From positions 554,001 through 618,000 of the forward strand of contig JAYKKM010000498.1 of assembly GCA_035772405.1 (NCBI GenBank): 64,000 nt of DNA, given 5' to 3'. This document shows positions 28,601 to 41,000 of the stretch, piece by piece. Numbering within the stretch: position 1 is the first letter of the stretch; the number at the start of each line of letters is the position of its first letter. The notes beneath the pieces were generated by a model. It was not told the DNA's origin and did no database searches. It worked only from the letters and a program-made list of their open reading frames with translations. Source of the stretch: Chrysogorgia sp. JL179-B06. Its lineage: Eukaryota > Cnidaria > Anthozoa > Scleralcyonacea > Chrysogorgiidae. A program made the position numbers and the translations under genes.

Positions 28601-31600
28601 TTCAGTGCTGTTTTTGTAGGCATGGTTGGTTTATTCACTGTTGTTTCTGTAGGCATGGTTGGTCTATTCACTGTTGTTTCTGTAGGTATGGTTGGTTTAT
28701 TCACTGTTGTTTATGTAGGCATGGTCGGTTTATTCACTGTTGTTTCTGTAGGCATGGTTGGTTTATTCACTGTTGTTTCTGTAGGCATGGTTGGTTATAT
28801 TCACTGTTGTTTCTGTAGGCATGGTTGGTTTATTCACTGTTGTTTCTGTAGGCATGGTTTGTCTATTCACTGCTGTTTCTGTAGGCATGGTTGGTTTATT
28901 CAGTGCTGTTTCTGTAGGCATGGTTGGTTTATTCACTGTTGTTTCTGTAGGTATGGTTGGTCTATTCGCTGTTGTTTCTGTAGGCATGGTTGGTCTATTC
29001 ACTGTTGTTTCTGTAGGAATGGTTGGTCTATTCACTGTTGTTTCTGTAGGCATGGTTGGTCTATTCACTGTTGTTTCTGTAGGTATGGTTGGTATATTCA
29101 CTGTTGTTTCTGTAGGCATGGTTGGTTTATTCACTGTTGTTTCTGTAGGCATGGTTTGTCTATTCACTGCTGTTTCTGTAGGCATGGTTGGTTTATTCAG
29201 TGCTGTTTCTGTAGGCATGGTTAGTTTATTCACTGTTGTTTCTGTAGGCATGGTTGGTCTATTCACTGTTGTTTCTGTAGGTATGGTTGGTCTATTCGCT
29301 GTTGTTTCTGTAGGCATGGTTTGTATATTCACTGTTGTTTCTGTAGGCATGGTTTGTCTATTCACTGCTTTTTCTGTAGGCATGGTTGGTTTATTCAGTG
29401 CTGTTTCTGTAGGCATGGTTGGTTTATTCACTGTTGTTTCTGTAGGCATGGTTGGTTTATTCACTGTTGCTTCTGTAGGCATGGTTGGTATATTCACTGT
29501 TGTTTCTGTAGGCATGGTTGGTCTATTCACTGTTGTTTCTGTAGGCATGGTTGGTTTATTCACTATTATTTCTGTAGGCATGGTTGGTGTATTCACTGCT
29601 GTTTCTGTAGGCATGGTTGGTTTATTCACTGTTGTTTCTGTAGGCATGGTTGGTTTATTCACTGTTGCTTCTGTAGGCATGGTTGGTCTATTCACTGTTG
29701 TTTCTGTAGGCATGGTTGGTCTATTCACTGTTGTTTCTGTAGGCATGGTTGGTCTATTCACTGTTGTTTCTGTAGGCATGGTTGGTTTATTCACTGTTGT
29801 TTCTGTAGGCATGGTTGGTTTATTCACTGTTGTTTCTGTAGGCATGGTTGGTTTATTCACTGTTGTTTTTGTAGGTATGGTTGGTTTATTCACGGTTGCT
29901 TCTGTAGGCATGGTTGGTATATTCACTGTTGTTTCTGTAGGTATGGTTGGTATATTCACTGTTGTTTCTGTAGGCATGGTTGGTATATTCACTGTTGTTT
30001 CTGTAGGCATGGTTGGTCTATTCACTGTTGTTTCTGTAGGCATGGTTGGTTTATTCACTATTATTTCTGTAGGCATGGTTGGTGTATTCACTGCTGTTTC
30101 TGTAGGCATGGTTGGTTTATTCACTGTTGTTTCTGTAGGCATGGTTGGTTTATTCACTGTTGCTTCTGTAGGCATGGTTGGTCTATTCACTGTTGTTTCT
30201 GTAGGCATGGTTGGTCTATTCACTGTTGTTTCTGTAGGCATGGTTGGTCTATTCACTGTTGTTTCTGTAGGTATGGTTGGTTTATTCACTGTTGTTTCTG
30301 TAGGCATGGTTGGTTTATTCACTGTTGTTTCTGTAGGCATGGTTGGTTTATTCACTGTTGTTTTTGTAGGTATGGTTGGTTTATTCACTGTTGCTTCTGT
30401 AGGCATGGTTGGTATATTCACTGTTGTTTCTGTAGGTATGGTTGGTATATTCACTGTTGTTTCTGTAGGCATGGTTGGTCTATTCACTGTTGTTTCTGTA
30501 GGCATGGTTGGTCTATTCACTGTTGTTTCTGTAGGAATGGTTGGTCTATTCACTGTTGTTTCTGTAGGCATGGTTGGTCTATTCACTGTTGTTTCTGTAG
30601 GTATGGTTGGTCTATTCACTGTTTCTGTAGGCATGGTTGGTCTATTCACTGTTGTTTCTGTAGGAATGGTTGGTCTATTCACTGTTGTTTCTGTAGGCAT
30701 GGTTGGTCTATTCACTGTTGTTTCTGTAGGTATGGTTGGTTTATTCACTGTTGTTTCTGTAGGCATGGTTGGTTTATTCACTGTTGTTTCTGTAGGCATG
30801 GTTGGTTTATTCACTGTTGTTTTTGTAGGTATGGTTGGTTTATTCACTGTTGCTTCTGTAGGCATGGTTGGTATATTCACTGTTGTTTCTGTAGGTATGG
30901 TTGGTATATTCACTGTTGTTTCTGTAGGCATGGTTGGTTTATTCACTGTTGTTTCTGTAGGCATGGTTGGTTTATTCACTGTTGTTTCTGTAGGCATGGT
31001 TGGTCTATTCACTGTTGTTTCTGTAGGTATGGTTGGTTTATTCACTGTTGTTTCTGTAGGCATGGTTGGTTTATTCACTGTTGTTTCTGTAGGCATGGTT
31101 GGTTTATTCACTGTTGTTTCTGTAGGCATGGTTGGTTTATTCACTGTTGTTTCTGTAGGCATGGTTGGTTTATTCACTGTTGTTTCTGTAGGCATGGTTG
31201 GTATATTCACTGTTGTTTCTGTAGGCATGGTTGGTTTATTCACTGTTGTTTCTGTAGGCATGGTTTTGTCTATTCACTGCTGTTTCTGTAGGCATGGTTG
31301 GTTTATTCAGTGCTGTTTCTGTAGGCATGGTTAGTTTATTCACTGTTGTTTCTGTAGGCATGGTTGGTCTATTCACTGTTGTTTCTGTAGGTATGGTTGG
31401 TCTATTCGCTGTTGTTTCTGTAGGCATGGTTTGTATATTCACTGTTGTTTCTGTAGGCATGGTTTGTCTATTCACTGCTTTTTCTGTAGGCATGGTTGGT
31501 TTATTCAGTGCTGTTTCTGTAGGCATGGTTGGTTTATTCACTGTTGTTTCTGTAGGCATGGTTGGTTTATTCACTGTTGCTTCTGTAGGCATGGTTGGTA

Positions 31601-34450
31601 TATTCACTGTTGTTTCTGTAGGCATGGTTGGTCTATTCACTGTTGTTTCTGTAGGCATGGTTGGTCTATTCACTGTTTCTGTAGGCATGGTTGGTCTATT
31701 CACTGTTTCTGTAGGCATGGTTGGTCTATTCACTGTTGTTTCTGTAGGAATGGTTGGTCTATTCACTGTTGTTTCTGTAGGCATGGTTGGTCTATGCACT
31801 GTTGTTTCTGTAGGTATGGTTGGTTTATTCACTGTTGTTTCTGTAGGCATGGTTGGTTTATTCACTGTTGTTTCTGTAGGCATGGTTGGTTTATTCACTG
31901 TTGCTTCTGTAGGCATGGTTGGTCTATTCACTGTGTTTTCTGTAGGAATGGTTGGTCTATTCACTGTTGTTTCTGTAGGCATGGTTGGTCTATTCACTGT
32001 TGTTTCTGTAGGTATGGTTGGTTTATTCACTGTTGTTTCTGTAGGCATGGTTGGTTTATTCACTGTTGTTTCTGTAGGCATGGTTGGTTTATTCACTGTT
32101 GTTTTTGTAGGTATGGTTGGTTTATTCACTGTTGCTTCTGTAGGCATGGTTGGTATATTCACTGTTGTTTCTGTAGGCATGGTTGGTCTATTCACTATTG
32201 TTTCTGTAGGCATGGTTGGTCTATTCACTGTTGTTTCTGTAGGAATGGTTGGTCTATTCACTGTTGTTTCTGTAGGCATGGTTGGTCTATTCACTGTTGT
32301 TTCTGTAGGTATGGTTGGTTTATTCACTGTTGTTTCTGTAGGCATGGTTGGTTTATTCACTGTTGTTTCTGTAGGCATGGTTGGTTTATTCACTGTTGTT
32401 TCTGTAGGCATGGTTGGTTTATTCACTGTTGTTTCTGTAGGCATGGTTGGTATATTCACTGTTGTTTCTGTAGGCATGGTTGGTTTATTCACTGTTGTTT
32501 CTGTAGGCATGGTTTGTCTATTCACTGCTGTTTCTGTAGGCATGGTTGGTTTATTCAGTGCTGTTTCTGTAGGCATGGTTGGTTTATTCACTGTTGTTTC
32601 TGTATGCATGGTTGGTCTATTCACTGTTGTTTCTGTAGGTATGGTTGGTCTATTCGCTGTTGTTTCTGTAGGCATGGTTTGTATATTCACTGTTGTTTCT
32701 GTAGGCATAGTTTGTCTATTCACTGCTGTTTCTGTAGGCATGGTTGGTTTATTCACTATTATTTCTGTAGGCATGGTTGGTTTATTCAGTGCTGGTTCTG
32801 TAGGCATGGTTGGTTTATTCAGTGCTGTTTCTGTAGGCATGGTTGGTTTATTCACTGTTGTTTCTGTAGGTATGGTTGGGCTATTCGCTGTTGTTTCTGT
32901 AGGCATGGTTTGTATATTCACTGTTGTTTCTGTAGGCATAGTTTGTCTATTCACTGCTGTTTCTGTAAGGCATGGTTGGTTTATTCACTATTATTTCTGT
33001 AGGCATGGTTGGTTTATTCAGTGCTGTTTTTGTAGGCATGGTTGGTTTATTCACTGTTGTTTCTGTAGGCATGGTTGGTCTATTCACTGTTGTTTCTGTA
33101 GGTATGGTTGGTTTATTCACTGTTGTTTATGTAGGCATGGTTGGTTTTATTCACTGTTGTTTCTGTAGGCATGGTTGGTTTATTCACTGTTGTTTCTGTA
33201 GGCATGGTTGGTATATTCACTGTTGTTTCTGTAGGCATGGTTGGTTTATTCACTGTTGTTTCTGTAGGCGTGGTTTGTCTATTCACTGCTGTTTCTGTAG
33301 GCATGGTTGGTTTATTCAGTGCTGTTTCTGTAGGCATGGTTGGTTTATTCACTGTTGTTTCTGTAGGTATGGTTGGTCTATTCGCTGTTGTTTCTGTAGG
33401 CATGGTTTGTATATTCACTGTTGTTTCTGTAGGCATGGCTTGTCTATTCACTGGTGTTTCTGTAGGCATGGTTGGTTTATTCACTGGTGTTTCTGTAGGC
33501 ATGGTTGGTTTATTCACTGTTGCTTCTGTAGGCATGGTTGGTATATTCACTGTTGTTTCTGTAGGCATGGTTGGTCTATTCACTGTTGTTTCTGTAGGCA
33601 TGGTTGGTCTATTCACTGTTGTTTCTGTAGGCATGGTTGGTCTATTCACTGTTGTTTCTGTAGGTATGGTTGGTATATTCACTGTTGTTTCTGTAGGCAT
33701 GGTTGGTCTATTCACTGGTCTATTCACTGTTGTTTCTGTAGGCATGGTTGGTCTATTCACTGTTGTTTCTGTAGGTATGGTTGGTTTATTCACTGTTGTT
33801 TCTGTAGGCATGGTTGGTTTATTCACTGTTGTTTCTGTAGGCATGGTTGGTTTATTCACTGTTGTTTCTGTAGGCATGGTTGGTTTATTCACTGTTGTTT
33901 CTGTAGGCATGGTTTGTCTATTCACTGTTGTTTCTGTAGGCATGGTTTGTCTATTCAGTGCTGTTTCTGTAGGCATGGTTGGTTTATTCACTGTTGCTTC
34001 TGTAGGCATGGTTGGTCTATTCACTGTTTCTGTAGGCATGGTTGGTCTATTCACTGTTTCTGTAGGAATGGTTGGTCTATTCACTGTTGTTTCTGTAGGC
34101 ATGGTTGGTCTATTCACTGTTGTTTCTGTAGGTATGGTTGGTTTATTCACTGTTGTTTCTGTAGGCATGGTTGGTTTATTCACTGTTGTTTCTGTAGGCA
34201 TGGTTGGTTTATTCACTGTTGTTTTTGTAGGTATGGTTGGTTTATTCACTGTTGCTTCTGTAGGCATGGTTGGTATATTCACTGTTGTTTCTGTAGGCAT
34301 GGTTGGTCTATTCACTATTATTTCTGTAGGCATGGTTGGTCTATTCACTGTTGTTTCTGTAGGAATGGTTGGTCTATTCACTGTTGTTTCTGTAGGCATG
34401 GTTGGTCTATTCACTGTTGTTTCTGTAGGTATGGTTGGTTTATTCACTGT
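22660..34450. repeat. Long-range duplicated block of the array, copy 2
   Basis: This is the sister of the block at 8550-20300. Most one-base indels found in one copy are absent from the other, while substitution variants and whole-unit changes are shared. The left boundary is where 22.65 kb has a CACGG unit before CCATTAACTG but 8.54 kb has a TTTGTCTATTC unit. The right boundary is where 20.34 kb has a TTTTTGTAGG unit absent at 34.5 kb. Confidence 0.85.
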
Positions 34451-37400
34451 TGTTTCTGTAGGCATGGTTGGTTTATTCACTGTTGTTTCTGTAGGCATGG
34501 TTGGTTTATTCACTGTTGTTTCTGTAGGCATGGTTGGTTTATTCACTGTTGTTTCTGTAGGCATGGTTGGTATATTCACTGTTGTTTCTGTAGGCATGGT
34601 TGGTTTATTCACTGTTGTTTCTGTAGGCATGGTTTGTCTATTCACTGCTGTTTCTGTAGGCATGGTTGGTTTATTCAGTGCTGTTTCTGTAGGCATGGTT
34701 GGTTTATTCACTGTTGTTTCTGTAGGCATGGTTGGGTCTATTCACTGTTGTTTCTGTAGGTATGGTTGGTCTATTCGCTGTTGTTTCTGTAGGCATGGTT
34801 TGTATATTCACTGTTGTTTCTGTAGGCATAGTTTGTCTATTCACTGCTGTTTCTGTAGGCATGGTTGGTTTATTCACTATTATTTCTGTAGGCATGGTTG
34901 GTTTATTCAGTGCTGGTTCTGTAGGCATGGTTGGTTTATTCAGTGCTGTTTCTGTAGGCATGGTTGGTTTATTCACTGTTGTTTCTGTAGGTATGGTTGG
35001 GCTATTCGCTGTTGTTTCTGTAGGCATGGTTTGTATATTCACTGTTGTTTCTGTAGGCATAGTTTGTCTATTCACTGCTGTTTCTGTAGGCATGGTTGGT
35101 TTATTCACTATTATTTCTGTAGGCATGGTTGGTTTATTCAGTGCTGTTTTTGTAGGCATGGTTGGTTTATTCACTGTTGTTTCTGTAGGCATGGTTGGTC
35201 TATTCACTGTTGTTTCTGTAGGTATGGTTGGTTTATTCACTGTTGTTTATGTAGGCATGGTTGGTTTATTCACTGTTGTTTCTGTAGGCATGGTTGGTTT
35301 ATTCACTGTTGTTTCTGTAGGCATGGTTGGTTTATTCAGTGCTGTTTCTGTAGGCATGGTTGGTTTATTCACTGTTGTTTCTGTAGGTATGGTTGGTCTA
35401 TTCGCTGTTGTTTCTGTAGGCATGGTTTGTATATTCACTGTTGTTTCTGTAGGCATGGCTTGTCTATTCACTGGTGTTTCTGTAGGCATGGTTGGTTTAT
35501 TCACTGGTGTTTCTGTAGGCATGGTTGGTTTATTCACTGTTGCTTCTGTAGGCATGGTTGGTATATTCACTGTTGTTTCTGTAGGCATGGTTGGTCTATT
35601 CACTGTTGTTTCTGTAGGCATGGTTGGTCTATTCACTGTTGTTTCTGTAGGCATGGTTGGTCTATTCACTGTTGTTTCTGTAGGTATGGTTGGTATATTC
35701 ACTGTTGTTTCTGTAGGCATGGTTGGTTTATTCACTGTTGTTTCTGTAGGCATGGTTGGTTTATTCACTGTTGTTTTTGTAGGTATGGTTGGTTTATTCA
35801 CTGTTGCTTCTGTAGGCATGGTTGGTATATTCACTGTTGTTTCTGTAGGCATGGTTGGTCTATTCACTATTATTTCTGTAGGCATGGTTGGTCTATTCAC
35901 TGTTGTTTCTGTAGGAATGGTTGGTCTATTCACTGTTGTTTCTGTAGGCATGGTTGGTCTATTCACTGTTGTTTCTGTAGGTATGGTTGGTTTATTCACT
36001 GTTGTTTCTGTAGGCATGGTTGGTTTATTCACTGTTGTTTCTGTAGGCATGGTTGGTTTATTCACTGTTGCTTCTGTAGGCATGGTTGGTCTATTCACTG
36101 TTTCTGTAGGAATGGTTGGTCTATTCACTGCTGTTTCTGTAGGCATGGTTGGTTTATTCAGTGCTGTTTCTGTAGGCATGGTTGGTTTATTCACTGTTGT
36201 TTCTGTAGGTATGGTTGGTTTATTCACTGTTGTTTATGTAGGCATGGTTGGTTTATTCACTGTTGTTTCTGTAGGCATGGTTGGTTTATTCACTGTTGTT
36301 TCTGTAGGCATGGTTGGTCTATTCACTGTTGTTTCTGTAGGTATGGTTGGTTTATTCACTGTTGTTTCTGTAGGCATGGTTGGTTTATTCACTGTTGTTT
36401 CTGTAGGCATGGTTGGTTTATTCACTGTTGTTTCTGTAGGCATGGTTGGTTTATTCACTGTTGTTTCTGTAGGCATGGTTGGTTTATTCACTGTTGTTTC
36501 TGTAGGCATGGTTGGTATATTCACTGTTGTTTCTGTAGGCATGGTTGGTTTATTCACTGTTGTTTCTGTAGGCATGGTTTGTCTATTCACTGCTGTTTCT
36601 GTAGGCATGGTTGGTTTATTCAGTGCTGTTTCTGTAGGCATGGTTAGTTTATTCACTGTTGTTTCTGTAGGCATGGTTGGTCTATTCACTGTTGTTTCTG
36701 TAGGTATGGTTGGTCTATTCGCTGTTGTTTCTGTAGGCATGGTTTGTATATTCACTGTTGTTTCTGTAGGCATGGTTTGTCTATTCACTGCTTTTTCTGT
36801 AGGCATGGTTGGTTTATTCAGTGCTGTTTCTGTAGGCATGGTTGGTTTATTCACTGTTGTTTCTGTAGGCATGGTTGGTTTATTCACTGTTGCTTCTGTA
36901 GGCATGGTTGGTATATTCACTGTTGTTTCTGTAGGCATGGTTGGTCTATTCACTGTTGTTTCTGTAGGCATGGTTGGTCTATTCACTGTTTCTGTAGGCA
37001 TGGTTGGTCTATTCACTGTTTCTGTAGGCATGGTTGGTCTATTCACTGTTGTTTCTGTAGGAATGGTTGGTCTATTCACTGTTGTTTCTGTAGGCATGGT
37101 TGGTCTATGCACTGTTGTTTCTGTAGGTATGGTTGGTTTATTCACTGTTGTTTCTGTAGGCATGGTTGGTTTATTCACTGTTGTTTCTGTAGGCATGGTT
37201 GGTTTATTCACTGTTGCTTCTGTAGGCATGGTTGGTCTATTCACTGTTTCTGTAGGAATGGTTGGTCTATTCACTGTTGTTTCTGTAGGCATGGTTGGTC
37301 TATTCACTGTTGTTTCTGTAGGTATGGTTGGTTTATTCACTGTTGTTTCTGTAGGCATGGTTGGTTTATTCACTGTTGTTTCTGTAGGCATGGTTGGTTT

Positions 37401-38085
37401 ATTCACTGTTGTTTTTGTAGGTATGGTTGGTTTATTCACTGTTGCTTCTGTAGGCATGGTTGGTATATTCACTGTTGTTTCTGTAGGCATGGTTGGTCTA
37501 TTCACTATTGTTTCTGTAGGCATGGTTGGTCTATTTCACTGTTGTTTCTGTAGGAATGGTTGGTCTATTCACTGTTGTTTCTGTAGGAATGGTTGGTCTA
37601 TTCACTGTTGTTTCTGTAGGCATGGTTGGTCTATTCACTGTTGTTTCTGTAGGTATGGTTGGTTTATTCACTGTTGTTTCTGTAGGCATGGTTGGTTTAT
37701 TCACTGTTGTTTCTGTAGGCATGGTTGGTTTATTCACTGTTGTTTCTGTAGGCATGGTTGGTTTATTCACTGTTGTTTCTGTAGGCATGGTTGGTATATT
37801 CACTGTTGTTTCTGTAGGCATGGTTGGTTTATTCACTGTTGTTTCTGTAGGCATGGTTTGTCTATTCACTGCTGTTTCTGTAGGCATGGTTGGTTTATTC
37901 AGTGCTGTTTCTGTAGGCATGGTTGGTTTATTCACTGTTGTTTCTGTAGGCATGGTTGGTCTATTCACTGTTGTTTCTGTAGGTGGTTGGTATATTCGCT
38001 GTTGTTTTGTAGGCATGGTTTGTCTATTCACTGTTGTTTCTGTAGGCATGGTTTGGTTTATTCACTGCTGTTTCTGTAGGCATGG

Positions 38086-41000
38086 TTGGTTATTCACTAT
38101 TGGTTCTGTAGGCATGGTTGGTTTATTCAGTGCTGTTTCTGTAGGCATGGTTGGTTTATTCACTGTTGTTTCTGTAGGTATGGTTGGGCTATTCGTGTTG
38201 TTTCTGTAGGCATGGTTTGTATATTCACTGTTGTTTCTGTAGGCATAGTTTGTCTATTCACTGCTGTTTCTGTAGGCATGGTTGGTTTATTCACTATTAT
38301 TTCTGTAGGCATGGTTGGTTTATTCAGTGCTGTTTTTGTAGGCATGGTTGGTTTATTCACTGTTGTTTCTGTAGGCATGGTTGGTCTATTCACTGTTGTT
38401 TCTGTAGGTATGGTTGGTTTATTCACTGTTGTTTATGTAGGCATGGTTGGTTTATTCACTGTTGTTTCTGTAGGCATGGTTGGTTTATTCACTGTTGTTT
38501 CTGTAGGCATGGTTGGTATATTCACTGTTGTTTCTGTAGGCATGGTTGGTTTATTCACTGTTGTTTCTGTAGGCGTGGTTTGTCTATTCACTGCTGTTTC
38601 TGTAGGCATGGTTGGTTTATTCAGTGCTGTTTCTGTAGGCATGGTTGGTTTATTCACTGTTGTTTCTGTAGGTATGGTTGGTCTATTCGCTGTTGTTTCT
38701 GTAGGCATGGTTTGTATATTCACTGTTGTTTCTGTAGGCATGGCTTGTCTATTCACTGGTGTTTCTGTAGGCATGGTTGGTTTATTCACTGGTGTTTCTG
38801 TAGGCATGGTTGGTTTATTCACTGTTGCTTCTGTAGGCATGGTTGGTATATTCACTGTTGTTTCTGTAGGCATGGTTGGTCTATTCACTGTTGTTTCTGT
38901 AGGCATGGTTGGTCTATTCACTGTTGTTTCTGTAGGCATGGTTGGTCTATTCACTGTTGTTTCTGTAGGTATGGTTGGTATATTCACTGTTGTTTCTGTA
39001 GGCATGGTTGGTCTATTCACTGGTCTATTCACTGTTGTTTCTGTAGGCATGGTTGGTCTATTCACTGTTGTTTCTGTAGGTATGGTTGGTTTATTCACTG
39101 TTGTTTCTGTAGGCATGGTTGGTTTATTCACTGTTGTTTCTGTAGGCATGGTTGGTTTATTCACTGTTGTTTCTGTAGGCATGGTTGGTTTATTCACTGT
39201 TGTTTCTGTAGGCATGGTTTGTCTATTCACTGTTGTTTCTGTAGGCATGGTTTGTCTATTCAGTGCTGTTTCTGTAGGCATGGTTGGTTTATTCACTGTT
39301 GCTTCTGTAGGCATGGTTGGTCTATTCACTGTTTCTGTAGGCATGGTTGGTCTATTCACTGTTTCTGTAGGAATGGTTGGTCTATTCACTGTTGTTTCTG
39401 TAGGCATGGTTGGTCTATTCACTGTTGTTTCTGTAGGTATGGTTGGTTTATTCACTGTTGTTTCTGTAGGCATGGTTGGTTTATTCACTGTTGTTTCTGT
39501 AGGCATGGTTGGTTTATTCACTGTTGTTTTTGTAGGTATGGTTGGTTTATTCACTGTTGCTTCTGTAGGCATGGTTGGTATATTCACTGTTGTTTCTGTA
39601 GGCATGGTTGGTCTATTCACTATTATTTCTGTAGGCATGGTTGGTCTATTCACTGTTGTTTCTGTAGGAATGGTTGGTCTATTCACTGTTGTTTCTGTAG
39701 GCATGGTTGGTCTATTCACTGTTGTTTCTGTAGGTATGGTTGGTTTATTCACTGTTGTTTCTGTAGGCATGGTTGGTTTATTCACTGTTGTTTCTGTAGG
39801 CATGGTTGGTTTATTCACTGTTGTTTCTGTAGGCATGGTTGGTTTATTCACTGTTGTTTCTGTAGGCATGGTTGGTATATTCACTGTTGTTTCTGTAGGC
39901 ATGGTTGGTTTATTCACTGTTGTTTCTGTAGGCATGGTTTGTCTATTCACTGCTGTTTCTGTAGGCATGGTTGGTTTATTCAGTGCTGTTTCTGTAGGCA
40001 TGGTTGGTTTATTCACTGTTGTTTCTGTAGGCATGGTTGGTCTATTCACTGTTGTTTCTGTAGGTATGGTTGGTCTATTCGCTGTTGTTTCTGTAGGCAT
40101 GGTTTGTATATTCACTGTTGTTTCTGTAGGCATAGTTTGTCTATTCACTGCTGTTTCTGTAGGCATGGTTGGTTTATTCACTATTATTTCTGTAGGCATG
40201 GTTGGTTTATTCAGTGCTGGTTCTGTAGGCATGGTTGGTTTATTCAGTGCTGTTTCTGTAGGCATGGTTGGTTTATTCACTGTTGTTTCTGTAGGTATGG
40301 TTGGGCTATTCGCTGTTGTTTCTGTAGGCATGGTTTGTATATTCACTGTTGTTTCTGTAGGCATAGTTTGTCTATTCACTGCTGTTTCTGTAGGCATGGT
40401 TGGTTTATTCACTATTATTTCTGTAGGCATGGTTGGTTTATTCAGTGCTGTTTTTGTAGGCATGGTTGGTTTATTCACTGTTGTTTCTGTAGGCATGGTT
40501 GGTCTATTCACTGTTGTTTCTGTAGGTATGGTTGGTTTATTCACTGTTGTTTATGTAGGCATGGTTGGTTTATTCACTGTTGTTTCTGTAGGCATGGTTG
40601 GTTTATTCACTGTTGTTTCTGTAGGCATGGTTGGTATATTCACTGTTGTTTCTGTAGGCATGGTTGGTTTATTCACTGTTGTTTCTGTAGGCGTGGTTTG
40701 TCTATTCACTGCTGTTTCTGTAGGCATGGTTGGTTTATTCAGTGCTGTTTCTGTAGGCATGGTTGGTTTATTCACTGTTGTTTCTGTAGGTATGGTTGGT
40801 CTATTCGCTGTTGTTTCTGTAGGCATGGTTTGTATATTCACTGTTGTTTCTGTAGGCATGGCTTGTCTATTCACTGGTGTTTCTGTAGGCATGGTTGGTT
40901 TATTCACTGGTGTTTCTGTAGGCATGGTTGGTTTATTCACTGTTGCTTCTGTAGGCATGGTTGGTATATTCACTGTTGTTTCTGTAGGCATGGTTGGTCT

